Assembly: GCA_021846985.1 (NCBI GenBank)
Contig: JAJZVX010000006.1
Span: forward strand, 82,199-146,198
Direction: 5' to 3'
Length of the DNA: 64,000 bases
Source of the DNA: Acidobacteriota bacterium
GTDB lineage: Bacteria; Acidobacteriota; Terriglobia; Terriglobales; Acidobacteriaceae
How positions within the stretch are numbered: position 1 is the stretch's first letter; every line of letters starts with the position of its first letter. Of the stretch, positions 10,108 to 18,796 are shown piece after piece. The notes below the pieces were generated by a model that saw only the letters and a list, made by a program, of their open reading frames with translations, did no database searches and was not told the DNA's origin. Both the position numbers and the translations under genes were made by a program.

Positions 10108-10617
10108 ATGCATTCGATTGCATGGTGGCCGACCGTACTGGTTCTGGCTGTTGCCATCTTCACCGATCTGCGCAACCGCCGCATCCCCAACTGGCTGGTG
10201 GTGCCTTTCCTGGTAACGGGAATCGTGCTTTCCGCCTGGCTCCACGGCTGGCACGGCGTGGCATGGAGCCTTGCGGGGCTTGGTCTTGCCGCGCTGCTCT
10301 TCGGCGCGCTGGCCTGGATGGGCGGCATGGGCATGGGCGACGTAAAGCTTTGCGCCGCCATCGGCGCCTGGATTGGGCCTGTGCAGTTGTTCACCGCGCT
10401 GGTACTCACCGGCCTCGCTGGAGGCATGATGGCGCTGGGCTGGGCCGCATGGGGCGGCTTTCTTGGCGACCTCTTCCAAAGCACCGGCGACCTGCTGCTG
10501 GGCGGAAAGAAGCGCAGCCTGCAGCGCGTGCATGTGCTCTCCAACCCGCTGGCGCGCAAGATGCCTTACGCTCCGGCCATCGCCATCGGCACACTTTTGT
10601 CCTTTTTATCCCGCTAA
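10108..10617 (+). CDS. cpaA: Tad prepilin peptidase (TadV/CpaA, A24 family)
   Basis: A 169-aa polytopic membrane aspartic peptidase that cleaves the leader of Flp pilin and TadE/F pseudopilins. The first conserved Asp is in ATDLRNRRIPN-like IFTDLRNRRIPNW (about residue 22). The second is in the GMGMGDVKLCAAIG motif (about residue 76), the classic GxGD of this family. It has about five hydrophobic segments and lacks the N-terminal methylase domain, as usual for TadV. It sits between the 54-aa protein and tadZ. Confidence 0.92.
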   Translation: MHSIAWWPTVLVLAVAIFTDLRNRRIPNWLVVPFLVTGIVLSAWLHGWHGVAWSLAGLGLAALLFGALAWMGGMGMGDVKLCAAIGAWIGPVQLFTALVLTGLAGGMMALGWAAWGGFLGDLFQSTGDLLLGGKKRSLQRVHVLSNPLARKMPYAPAIAIGTLLSFLSR

Positions 10618-10632
10618 GGAGAAAACGCGGCT

Positions 10633-11937
10633 TTGCAAGGCAGTTGGACCATCTTCGATTTTGAGGCGGCGCAACCCGCTGCGCCGATTGATTCCGGCGC
10701 TGCGGCCACCCGCACAGGAAGGATTGGCGGCATCGTGAGACCTGCTTCCCACCGCGACCTCGACGACCTCGGCTCCAGCCTGCTGTCTGTCGCGCTCATC
10801 AGTCCCGATACGCAGCGCCGCATGGCGGCGGCCTCAGCGCTGGCCGGCTCTCACGCCTGCGACACACGGGAGTACTCCGGCTACCCAGAGCTCGACGAGG
10901 TTCCCCGCCTTATGCAACAGAATCACGATGTCGTTATCGTCGATCTCGACAGCAATCCGGAGTATGCTCTCGATCTGGTGGAAAGCATTTGCGCGCATGG
11001 TTCGGCCACCGTGATGGTTTGCTCCGCGCAGACCGACCCCGAGCTGATGTTGCGCTGCATGCGCGCCGGCGCTCGCGAGTATCTCACTCTTCCCTTTGCT
11101 TCCGGCGCGCTGGCCGAAGCCCTTGTGCGCGCGTCGGTGCGCCGCCCCTCCGCACATCCGCAAAAGAAGGCCGGTGGACGGCTGCTGGTTTTCTTCGGCG
11201 CCAAAGGCGGCTCCGGCGTCACGATGCTGGCTTCGAACTATGCCGTTATGCTGGCGCGCGAGTCCAGCCAGAGCACCCTGCTCATTGATCTCGATCTGCC
11301 CCTCGGCGACGCCGCCCTCGCCCTCGGCGTCGACGGCCCCTACTCCACCGTCGATGCCCTGCAGAACGCCAACCGCCTGGACGCCAATTTTCTCTCCAAG
11401 CTTCTGCGCAAATACAGCCCCGACCTCTCCGTCCTTGCCGCTCCCGGCAAATTCACGAAATTCGAATCCTCCGCCGAAGCCATCGACCGGCTGATTGCCG
11501 TGGCCCGCAGCTCGTTCGACAACGTGGTCATCGACACCGGATCGCGCCTTGACTTGTTCGGCACCTCGGTCTACGAGGAAGCCAGCACCGTCTATCTCGT
11601 TCTTCAGATTGGCATCCCCGAACTACGCAATTCCAATCGCCTTGTCACGGAGTTCTTCCCGGGACAGCAATCCCGGCTGGAGATCGTGCTCAACCGCTTT
11701 GAACCCTCCTTGCTCGGTGTCGACGAGGAACACATCGCCAAGGCCCTCACCCGCCCCGCTCAGTGGAAGATTCCCAACGACCGGGGCGTCGCGTATACGT
11801 CGCAAACCACGGCCTCGCCCCTCGCCCTCACTGACCAGCCCATCTCCCGTGCCATCTGCCAGATGGCACGGGCGGCCTGCGGCGCGGTCGAAACTGCGGA
11901 AAAAAAGAAGAAGACCTTCTTGAGCATCTTTGGCTAG
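10633..11937 (+). CDS. tadZ: Tad pilus localisation ATPase TadZ/CpaE
   Basis: A 434-aa protein starting at TTG (AAGGAG 12 bases upstream, directly overlapping the end of cpaA). Residues about 45-165 form a receiver-like domain ([29 protein letters not shown]) without a full phosphorylation pocket. The C-terminal MinD/ParA-type ATPase has a deviant Walker [10 protein letters not shown] at about residue 190 and [16 protein letters not shown]. TadZ proteins place the pilus machine at a cell site. A GTG at 10735 is a less likely alternative start. Confidence 0.9.
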   Translation: MQGSWTIFDFEAAQPAAPIDSGAAATRTGRIGGIVRPASHRDLDDLGSSLLSVALISPDTQRRMAAASALAGSHACDTREYSGYPELDEVPRLMQQNHDVVIVDLDSNPEYALDLVESICAHGSATVMVCSAQTDPELMLRCMRAGAREYLTLPFASGALAEALVRASVRRPSAHPQKKAGGRLLVFFGAKGGSGVTMLASNYAVMLARESSQSTLLIDLDLPLGDAALALGVDGPYSTVDALQNANRLDANFLSKLLRKYSPDLSVLAAPGKFTKFESSAEAIDRLIAVARSSFDNVVIDTGSRLDLFGTSVYEEASTVYLVLQIGIPELRNSNRLVTEFFPGQQSRLEIVLNRFEPSLLGVDEEHIAKALTRPAQWKIPNDRGVAYTSQTTASPLALTDQPISRAICQMARAACGAVETAEKKKKTFLSIFG

Positions 11938-11966
11938 CTCCAATCTCACTCCTGGACGGTGTTCCT

Positions 11967-13247
11967 GTGCAGGTACTGGATCTCGAAAAATACAAATCGG
12001 ATATTCATCGGACGCTGATTGCCAAGCTCGATCTCGAGAAGCTTTCGCGTGTCAACTCCAGCCAGGCTCGCAAAGCGACTGCCGACCTCATCAACGAAAT
12101 CATTCTTGATCAGCGCGTGCCCCTCAGCTTCGAGGAACAGGAGAAAATTCAGTCCAACTTGCTTGACGAGGTCTTCGGCCTCGGCCCGCTCGAGGCGCTG
12201 CTCTCTGATCCCAAGATCTCCGATATTCTCATTAACGGCAGAGACAAGGTCTTCGTAGAGCGCGGCGGCCGCCTGCAGCGCGTGGATACGGTCTTCCGCG
12301 ACGACCGCCATCTGCTGCAGATCATCGACCGCATCGTCTCCCGCGTGGGCCGCCGCGTGGACGAATCCTCGCCCATGGTGGATGCGCGCCTGCCCGACGG
12401 CTCGCGCGTGAACGCCATCATTCCACCGCTTGCTCTCGACGGGCCTTCGATGTCGATCCGCCGCTTCGGCAACGGGCCCGTCGCCGCCAACCAGCTCGTT
12501 CAGCTCAAGAGCATCTCGCCATCCATGATGGAAGTGCTTTCGGCAGCGGTCCGCGCGCGGCTGAGTATTCTCATCTCCGGCGGCACGGGCGCGGGCAAGA
12601 CCACCTTCCTGAACATCCTTTCGCGCAATATTCCGCAGAGCGAACGCATTATCACCATCGAAGACGCCGCCGAACTGCAGCTTGCCCAGGAAAATCTCGT
12701 CCGCCTGGAGACCCGCCCGCCCAATATCGAAGGCCAGGGCGCCATTCGCCAGCGTCAGTTGCTCATCAACTGCCTGCGCATGCGCCCCGACCGCATCATC
12801 CTCGGCGAAGTCCGCGGCGAGGAAGCTTTCGACATGCTGCAGGCCATGAACACCGGACACGAGGGATCAATGGCCACCATCCATGCCAACACCACGCGCG
12901 ACGCGCTTTCCCGGCTGGAATCGATGGTCGCCATGAGCAACCTCAACCTGCCCGAGAAGACCGTCCGCCATCAGATAGCTTCGGCCGTCAACATCGTGGT
13001 GCAGGTGAGCCGCCTCAGCGACGGCAGCCGCAAAGTGATCAGCGTCTCCGAAATCACAGGCATGGAAGAAAACGTCATCACCATGCAGGAAATCTTCACC
13101 TTCGTCAAGAAAGGAATCGGGCCCGACGGCCGCGTAATCGGCGCCTTCGAGCCCACCCACATCCGTCCCCGCTTCCTCGACCGTTTCCGCACGGCGGGCA
13201 TCACTCTTTCACCCGGCGTCTTCGAACAGGCGCTGGAAGTCAACTAA
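11967..13247 (+). CDS. tadA: Tad pilus secretion ATPase TadA/CpaF
   Basis: A 426-aa hexameric secretion ATPase (type II/IV secretion VirB11/CpaF class) powering pilus assembly, starting at GTG. Walker [11 protein letters not shown] is at about residues 203-212, the Asp box is [13 protein letters not shown], Walker B is [12 protein letters not shown] at about 275, and the His box is [11 protein letters not shown]. The N-terminal region [20 protein letters not shown] and [16 protein letters not shown] is standard for CpaF. It is cytoplasmic and docks on TadB/TadC, encoded directly downstream. Confidence 0.95.
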   Translation: MQVLDLEKYKSDIHRTLIAKLDLEKLSRVNSSQARKATADLINEIILDQRVPLSFEEQEKIQSNLLDEVFGLGPLEALLSDPKISDILINGRDKVFVERGGRLQRVDTVFRDDRHLLQIIDRIVSRVGRRVDESSPMVDARLPDGSRVNAIIPPLALDGPSMSIRRFGNGPVAANQLVQLKSISPSMMEVLSAAVRARLSILISGGTGAGKTTFLNILSRNIPQSERIITIEDAAELQLAQENLVRLETRPPNIEGQGAIRQRQLLINCLRMRPDRIILGEVRGEEAFDMLQAMNTGHEGSMATIHANTTRDALSRLESMVAMSNLNLPEKTVRHQIASAVNIVVQVSRLSDGSRKVISVSEITGMEENVITMQEIFTFVKKGIGPDGRVIGAFEPTHIRPRFLDRFRTAGITLSPGVFEQALEVN

Positions 13248-13263
13248 ACCCTGGGGAGTCTTC

Positions 13264-14235
13264 ATGGCCGTGATCCTCATGCTCGTCTTTCTCGGTGTCT
13301 TTGCCATCACGGCAGGGCTCGCCTATGCCTTCAGCCACGGCTCGGCGCGCCGGTCCAAGAGAGTCGCGGCGGTTCTGGAGTCGGCTTTGGCCAACGGCAA
13401 CGAGAAAGCCGCCGAAATCAACCTCGATTTCCGCAAGAACGATTTGCTCAGCGCCGTTCCCTGGCTCAACCGCAGGCTCATCAAGCTCGACCTCGCCGAA
13501 CGTCTGCAGGCCTTCCTGGCGCAGGCCGGCCTCAAGTGGACCACCGGCAAGCTCATCCTGCTTTCGCTCGCCGCTCTCGCCGGCGCCTTCTACCTTGTCC
13601 ATCTGCGCACCGGCTCCGTGATCTTTTCACTGCTGTGTGGACTGGCAGCGGGCGCTGCACCCTTCGGTTACGTCGCGTTCAAACGGCAACAGCGCTTCGC
13701 CAAATTCGAGAAGGGTCTGCCCGACGCGCTCGACCTTATCGTCAGTGCACTGCGCGTGGGCCACAGCTTCTCGGCCGCGCTCAGCCTGGTCACACGCGAG
13801 TGTCCAGACCCTGTCGCCAGCGAGTTCCGCACATGTTTCGAAGAACAGAACTTCGGCCTCGAACTCCGCGGCGCCTTCGAAAACCTCGTCTCGCGCGTCC
13901 CCATCCAGGATCTGCGCATCGCCGTCACCGCCATCCTCATTCAGAAGGAGAGCGGCGGCAACCTCTCCGAGGTCCTCGAAAAAACCGCCTACGTCACTCG
14001 TCAGCGCTTCCGCCTCAAGCGCCAGATCCAGGTGCACACCGCGCAGGGCCGCCTCACCGGGCTCATTCTCACGCTTCTGCCGGTTGTGCTCGGCATCGGC
14101 CTTTATCTCGTCAACCCTTCGGCCATGAGCTTGTTGTGGACGCGCCCCATCGGCATCAAGCTCCTGTACACCGCCGGCGCCATGCTGACCGCCGGCACTC
14201 TCATCATTCAAAAAATCGTGCGCATGGACGTTTGA
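13264..14235 (+). CDS. tadB: Tad inner-membrane platform protein TadB
   Basis: A 323-aa type II secretion F-domain membrane protein. It has an N-terminal transmembrane segment (ILMLVFLGVFAITAGLAYAF), a pair near residues 95-135, the GSPII_F core (FEKGLPDALDLIVSALRVGH, then RVPIQDLRIAVTAILIQKES) and two C-terminal helices. Together with TadC it forms the platform on which TadA acts. The ATG at 13264 follows GGGGAG; the gene ends one base before tadC. Confidence 0.92.
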   Translation: MAVILMLVFLGVFAITAGLAYAFSHGSARRSKRVAAVLESALANGNEKAAEINLDFRKNDLLSAVPWLNRRLIKLDLAERLQAFLAQAGLKWTTGKLILLSLAALAGAFYLVHLRTGSVIFSLLCGLAAGAAPFGYVAFKRQQRFAKFEKGLPDALDLIVSALRVGHSFSAALSLVTRECPDPVASEFRTCFEEQNFGLELRGAFENLVSRVPIQDLRIAVTAILIQKESGGNLSEVLEKTAYVTRQRFRLKRQIQVHTAQGRLTGLILTLLPVVLGIGLYLVNPSAMSLLWTRPIGIKLLYTAGAMLTAGTLIIQKIVRMDV

Positions 14236-14236
14236 T

Positions 14237-15151
14237 ATGGAACTTGCGATCCTCGTCTTCGGTGTCATCTTCCTGCTCATCGCCAGCGGCGGGCTGATGC
14301 TCTTCTATCGCCAAGCCATGATCCAGCGCATCTCCCGCGTGATCATGAAGCGGGAGGAAAAGCAGAAGGGACTGCGCAGCGCCATTCAGCAGACCAGCTC
14401 CTCACTGACCACGGTCCTCGAACAATTCGAGCGCGTGCTTCCCAAGACTCAGGCCGAGGTCTCGATCGTCCAGCAGCGGCTCATTCGCGCCGGATATCGC
14501 GGCGACTCCGCCGTGAAAGTCTTCTATGGCATCAAGGTCATCACCCCGCTGGCTCTCTGCGCCCTTGTGCTCGTCAGCGGCATCGGCCACGGCAACGCCC
14601 TGTTTCTCTTCATCGCCTCCCTGGGTCTTGGCTTTCTCGTGCCCGACTTTGTTCTCGGCAAGATGATCGCGTCCCGTCAGACCAAGGTGCGCCTGGGGCT
14701 GCCCGACGTGCTCGATCTGCTGGTCATTTGCATCGAAGCCGGCCTCGGACTCGACCAGGCCACCGCCCGCACCGCCAAAGAACTGTCCCGCTCCCAGCCG
14801 GCCATCGCCGACGAGCTCAGCGTGGTTGCCCTCGAGCAGCGCGCGGGCCGTCCGCGCTCCGAGTCCTGGCGCCACATGGCCGAACGCACCGACGTCGATG
14901 TCGTACGTAATTTTGTATCCATGCTGGTTCAGGCCGAGCAGTTCGGCACCAGCGTCGCCAAAACTCTGCGCACTCACTCCGACACCCTCCGCACGCAGCG
15001 CGTGCAGTCAGTGGAAGAAAGAGCCGCCAAGACGACCGTCAAGCTGATCTTTCCGCTCGTGATCTTCATTTTTCCCTGCCTGTTCCTGGTCACGCTTGGA
15101 CCGGCGGCGATCCTCATGGCAGATTCGTTCAGCAAATACCTCAGCAAGTGA
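14237..15151 (+). CDS. tadC: Tad inner-membrane platform protein TadC
   Basis: A 304-aa F-domain membrane protein related to TadB. It has an N-terminal membrane helix, a helix pair around residues 95-135, the core VRLGLPDVLDLLVICIEAGLGLDQA, and a C-terminal membrane anchor (IFPLVIFIFPCLFLVTLGPA). It starts one base after the tadB stop, so translational coupling is likely. TadB and TadC are expected to act as a heteromeric platform. Confidence 0.92.
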   Translation: MELAILVFGVIFLLIASGGLMLFYRQAMIQRISRVIMKREEKQKGLRSAIQQTSSSLTTVLEQFERVLPKTQAEVSIVQQRLIRAGYRGDSAVKVFYGIKVITPLALCALVLVSGIGHGNALFLFIASLGLGFLVPDFVLGKMIASRQTKVRLGLPDVLDLLVICIEAGLGLDQATARTAKELSRSQPAIADELSVVALEQRAGRPRSESWRHMAERTDVDVVRNFVSMLVQAEQFGTSVAKTLRTHSDTLRTQRVQSVEERAAKTTVKLIFPLVIFIFPCLFLVTLGPAAILMADSFSKYLSK

Positions 15152-15169
15152 GAGAAAGGAGAACCGAAC

Positions 15170-15265
15170 ATGGACAACGTTACAATCATTCGCATCGTCT
15201 CCGCTGTGTTGTTCTTCGTTGTGCTGGGATTCGTGATCCAGCGCCGGCGTACCCGCGTCCGCTAG
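15170..15265 (+). CDS. 31-aa single-pass membrane peptide in the tad operon
   Basis: MDNVTIIRIVSAVLFFVVLG followed by FVIQRRRTRVR and TAG. An excellent ribosome site (AGAAAGGAGAA at 15152-15162) precedes it, 18 bases after tadC. The layout is a short exposed N terminus, one hydrophobic helix and a strongly basic tail, predicting an inner-membrane peptide with its C terminus in the cytoplasm. It is too short for most gene callers. Its function is unknown; the position between the platform genes and the PilZ-domain gene suggests a role in the pilus machine. The 254 bases after it hold nothing convincing. Confidence 0.6.
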   Translation: MDNVTIIRIVSAVLFFVVLGFVIQRRRTRVR

Positions 15266-15519
15266 CTCGGTTCGGCGCCTGGGGTTGAATGCGCGGCCCG
15301 CCGCGCCCCGACCTTTGCCGTCCGCGCCATCCTCCGGGCCCATGGCTCCCGCCGCGCGCGTGTGCTGCGATTCCGCTATCGCCGTACTCACCGCGCGGCC
15401 GGCCGCCTGTGCCTCGGGCACCTTCCAGCCGCACTTTGCTGCGCATTGCCTAGCGCGATCCGTCAGCCGTTCCCGAGAATCGGCGCCTGCGCGCATGCCG
15501 TATCTGTGTCGGAGAAGAG

Positions 15520-16377
15520 ATGGAAGCCCGTAGATTCTGCGTATACAACCAGGCTAGCGAATGTTTCCTCAGCCTGGGCGTCATCGCCACCGAGACCATA
15601 CCGGCGCAGCTCAAGGCATCAGCCAGCAGGCAAGCGTACCCCTACGACGAGGGCTTCTGGATCGTGCTCTCCAGCGAACTGCACCGCGCCCGCCTGGCCG
15701 CGCCGGCGCCCCTCGATCTTATTTATCTCGACAAGAACTATCGCGTTGTTCATCTCGTCGAGTCGTTTCACCGTCTTCGCATGACGATCCCCGGAGCAGG
15801 CGCCGCCAGCGTTCTGGCCCTGCCCGCCCACGCCATTTACTCGTCCCAGACCCAGGTTGGCCATCAGCTCGTGATCTGCGCCACCGAAGAGCTCGCCTTC
15901 CAGCTTAGCGGCGCTCCCGGATTCGACCCACCTGCCGCCCGCCATGCAGCGACGCACGAATCCAGAAACGTCAACTGGTTTGCCACCTATCTTTCCCATG
16001 GCGCTGCGCACAATCGCCGCCAGGCGCAACGCCAGGTGTGGCCCCGGCTGGTGGCGTACGACTGGGATGGAGCCGAGTTAGCCGTGCATGGCATTCGCGA
16101 CGCCTCCGCCACTGGCCTCTATCTGCTCACTGAGAAGCGCTGGCCCCTCGGTGCCCGCGTGTGGATGACTCTGCAACGCACCGACGGCGCCGAAGAAAGC
16201 GCCGAGTCCTCCATTACCGTGCAGATGGAAGTGACCCGCTGGGGCTCCGACGGCGTTGGACTCGCTTTTGTTTCGCCCGAGAACGCGGAACATGGCCGCC
16301 GCGCGGAAACCGACCCGGCCGCCTGCGAAGAGGACGAGCCTCTAGCCGCAGCGGCCAAATCCGGCTTTATCAATTGA
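15520..16377 (+). CDS. DUF192-like domain fused to a PilZ domain
   Basis: A 285-aa cytoplasmic-looking protein. Residues about 5-130 resemble the DUF192 fold: FWIVLSSELHRARLAAPAPL, DLIYLDKNYRVV and IYSSQTQVGHQLVIC line up with the bona fide DUF192 protein at 23081 (LWILPCEAVHTFGMRFPIDL, IYLDRNHHIKK, IRQTQTQPGDRIEF). Residues about 175-260 form a PilZ domain with QRQVWPR as the possible R-x-x-x-R site, DASATG for the D/N-x-S-x-x-G motif, and a final GLAFV strand. PilZ domains usually bind cyclic di-GMP, so this may link the second messenger to the Tad pilus. The Arg motif is imperfect, so binding is not certain. It starts after GGAG at 15506. Confidence 0.7.
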   Translation: MEARRFCVYNQASECFLSLGVIATETIPAQLKASASRQAYPYDEGFWIVLSSELHRARLAAPAPLDLIYLDKNYRVVHLVESFHRLRMTIPGAGAASVLALPAHAIYSSQTQVGHQLVICATEELAFQLSGAPGFDPPAARHAATHESRNVNWFATYLSHGAAHNRRQAQRQVWPRLVAYDWDGAELAVHGIRDASATGLYLLTEKRWPLGARVWMTLQRTDGAEESAESSITVQMEVTRWGSDGVGLAFVSPENAEHGRRAETDPAACEEDEPLAAAAKSGFIN

Positions 16378-16405
16378 CCCGCGGCGGGTTCATCCAGGAG
16401 GAGCC

Positions 16406-17665
16406 GTGAAACAGATCGGCAGCGAAAACGGACAAATGCTTATCATGGTGGCACTCTGCCTGCCCGTGCTGATGGGCTTTGTGGCGCTGGCCGTGGATGT
16501 GGGCGTGATGTTCCACACCAAGCGCCAATTGCAGATTGCCGCCGATGCCGCCGCCATCGGCGCGGCCCTCGATTACAAGTTTAACGGCTCGCTCTCGTCA
16601 GCCCAGCAGGCCGGGCTCAACGCCGCATCCACGAACGGCGTCACCAATGGGGTCAACGGCGCCACTGTCGCCATTAACATGCCTCCGGTCGACGGCCCCA
16701 ACGCCGGCGTCGCCGGCCTCATTGAAGCTGTCGTCACCCAGCCCAATCCGACCTTCTTCCTCAGCGTTCTCAACACCAACTCCGTCACCATCGGCGCCCG
16801 GGCCATCTCCGGCTCCGGACCCGGCGACGGATGTGTCTGGGCTCTGGCCAAGTCCGGCAGCGATATCTCCATTACCGGCTCCGGCACCATCTCCATCCCC
16901 GGCTGCGAGGTCTTCGACAACTCTGACAGCACCAACGCCCTCACCCTTACCGGCAGCGGCTCTCTCACCGCCAAGGCCATCGGCATCGTTGGCAACTACA
17001 GCAAAACCGGCTCTGGCAGCATCTATCCCACTCCCGTCACCGGCACCGCGCCCGTTGCCGATCCACTTTCCTCGCTCCAGTTTCCCGCGGTCAACACCGG
17101 CGGCTGCTCTTCCGCAGTCAGCTACAGCGACAGCAGCGCCCACACCATCGGACCGGGCTGCTACAACGGCATCTCCAACACCGGTAGCGGCTCCCTCACG
17201 CTCACACCCGGCAACTACACCATCAACGGTAACTTTAGCTCCACCGGTAGCGGCGGCATCAACTTCGGCGCCGGCACCTACATCATCACTGGCTCGCTCA
17301 GCATCAGCGGTTCCGGCCCCCTGAACGGAACCGGCGTGACCTTCTTTACCCAGGGCACAACCAGCGTCTCAGGAAGCAGCGGCCTCAACCTCTCCGCGCC
17401 TACCTCCGGCCCCGACGACGGTCTTCTCTTCTTCCAGTCCAGGAACGACACCAGCTCAATCACGATCAGCGGCTCCAGTAACATGAGCCTCCAAGGCATT
17501 ATTTATGCTCCTTCCTCTGCCCTCAGCTTCAGCGGCTCCGGCTCCGCCAACATCTACACCGATCTCATCGTCGATTCCGTCTCGTTTACCGGAAGCACCC
17601 CCTTCACGAACTACTCCACCATCAACAGCTCTTCCGTGCTGGGAAAAATCGGATTGGAGGAGTAA
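16406..17665 (+). CDS. tadG: TadG-like pilus assembly protein with Gly-Ser repeat region
   Basis: A 419-aa protein starting at GTG after AGGAGGAG. The N terminus NGQMLIMVALCLPVLMGFVA followed by LAVDVGVMFHTKRQLQIAAD AAA is the TadG/TadE-type membrane anchor with the conserved Asp. In place of the usual von Willebrand domain, residues about 130-400 are a Ser/Thr/Gly-rich series built around ITGSGTI, LTGSGSL, KTGSGSI, NTGSGSL and ISGSGPL. This layout predicts an exported beta-solenoid or adhesin-like stalk. It lies between the regulator-like PilZ gene and two pseudopilin genes. Confidence 0.8.
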   Translation: MKQIGSENGQMLIMVALCLPVLMGFVALAVDVGVMFHTKRQLQIAADAAAIGAALDYKFNGSLSSAQQAGLNAASTNGVTNGVNGATVAINMPPVDGPNAGVAGLIEAVVTQPNPTFFLSVLNTNSVTIGARAISGSGPGDGCVWALAKSGSDISITGSGTISIPGCEVFDNSDSTNALTLTGSGSLTAKAIGIVGNYSKTGSGSIYPTPVTGTAPVADPLSSLQFPAVNTGGCSSAVSYSDSSAHTIGPGCYNGISNTGSGSLTLTPGNYTINGNFSSTGSGGINFGAGTYIITGSLSISGSGPLNGTGVTFFTQGTTSVSGSSGLNLSAPTSGPDDGLLFFQSRNDTSSITISGSSNMSLQGIIYAPSSALSFSGSGSANIYTDLIVDSVSFTGSTPFTNYSTINSSSVLGKIGLEE

Positions 17666-17669
17666 TCCC

Positions 17670-18152
17670 ATGCGCAAAACAGGAGTACGCCATCGCAAGG
17701 AGCGCCGTTCTTCTTTCCGCCAGCCGGCGATGGAGAATGGCCAGGCTCTCGTCGAGCTCGCTCTCTCCCTGCCTCTGCTCATGCTGCTTCTACTCGGCGC
17801 CGCCGAGTTCGCCCGGGGGGCTTATGCGGCCATCGAAGTCTCTGACGCGGCCAAGGCCGGCGTCCAGTACGGCGCCCAGAACGCCACCGCCGCCTCCGAC
17901 ACCACCGGCGTTCAAGATGCCGCTACCGCCGGCGCGCCCGACATCACCCTTGGCTCCACAACTGTCTCCATCTCCTGCATCTGCTCCGACGGCTCCGCCT
18001 CCACCTGCCTGCGCACCGACTGCCCCACTTCGCACATTGAAGAAACTCTTTCGGTGCAGACGCAAACCACCTTCGATCCCCTCATCTATGCGCCCGGCTT
18101 GCCCAATTCCTTCACGCTCTATGGACAGGCCACGCAGAAGGTGCTGCAATGA
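17670..18152 (+). CDS. tadE: TadE-like pseudopilin
   Basis: A 160-aa protein. The ATG at 17670 follows TTGGAGGAG. A basic leader (MRKTGVRHRKERRSS) precedes MENGQALVELALSLPLLMLL, where Gly followed by Q-A-L-V-E fits the cleavage and Glu+5 rule for processing by the Tad prepilin peptidase. The rest is a small exported domain with four cysteines (ISCICSDGS, CLRTDCPT) that could form disulfides. It is coupled to the next gene by a 4-base overlap. Confidence 0.85.
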   Translation: MRKTGVRHRKERRSSFRQPAMENGQALVELALSLPLLMLLLLGAAEFARGAYAAIEVSDAAKAGVQYGAQNATAASDTTGVQDAATAGAPDITLGSTTVSISCICSDGSASTCLRTDCPTSHIEETLSVQTQTTFDPLIYAPGLPNSFTLYGQATQKVLQ

Positions 18153-18676
18153 CCTCCCCGGCGCTCGCCAGACAAACAAAATGCCGTTCCCGGCGCCTCC
18201 GCGGGCTTCTTCACGCCAACCGCGGATCCGCGCTTGTTGAAACGGCTTTTTCTGCCAGCCTCCTGATCGTCATGCTCATTGGCATGATGGAGATGACTCT
18301 CGCTCTTTACGCCTACCTTTTCGTTTCCGACGCGGCGCGCGAGGCCACGCGTTACGCCATCGTCCGTGGCTCCACTTCCTGCGTCAACACTCCCAATCTT
18401 CCCGGTTGCGATGCCAGCGCCGCCGACATTCAGAACTACCTCCAGACCCTCGGCTATCCGGCCCTGATGGCCGGCAACCTCACCTCGACCACCACCTGGC
18501 TCACCGTCAGCTCCGGTCCGCCTGCCACATGGTCTTCCTGCACCAGCGGCACCTGCAATGCTCCCGGCAACCTCGTCGAAGTCACGGTGCAATATGCGTT
18601 CCCTCTCAGCATCCCCTTCGTACCCGCCTCTACGCTCACTTTGTCGAGCACCTCAGAGATGGTCATTGCGCAATAG
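18149..18676 (+). CDS. TadE/TadF-like pseudopilin
   Basis: A 175-aa second pseudopilin. A basic leader is followed by NRGSALVETAFSASLLIVML, again with Gly-S-A-L-V-E as the likely peptidase site, and a hydrophobic helix. The exported domain has four cysteines (SCVNTPNLPGC, SSCTSGTC). The ATG overlaps the previous stop (ATGA), so the pair is likely made in matched amounts. It is the last gene of the first tad transcription unit. Confidence 0.85.
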   Translation: MTSPALARQTKCRSRRLRGLLHANRGSALVETAFSASLLIVMLIGMMEMTLALYAYLFVSDAAREATRYAIVRGSTSCVNTPNLPGCDASAADIQNYLQTLGYPALMAGNLTSTTTWLTVSSGPPATWSSCTSGTCNAPGNLVEVTVQYAFPLSIPFVPASTLTLSSTSEMVIAQ

Positions 18677-18718
18677 CTCGGCTCCGGAGTTCACACGTCC
18701 ATTTGAAGATGGAGCCCC

Positions 18719-18745
18719 ATGGCATTTCTCCGGGGGGAATGCCAT
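18719..18745. terminator. Hairpin between convergent genes
   Basis: ATGGCATT and AATGCCAT form an 8-bp perfect stem with an 11-base loop, located between the tadE-like gene (rightward) and the TonB-C-like gene (leftward). There is no clear T-run on either side, so terminator function is tentative. Confidence 0.4.
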
Positions 18746-18796
18746 CCGGCCAGCCTGTTTTGCGAACCCGGCAGCTCTGCAGCCGCTACAGCCGCT

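Noticed and set aside
15285..15533. 82-aa open frame between the 31-aa gene and the PilZ gene
   Set aside because: Pro/Ala/Arg-rich without a ribosome site and overlapping the next start; not credible.
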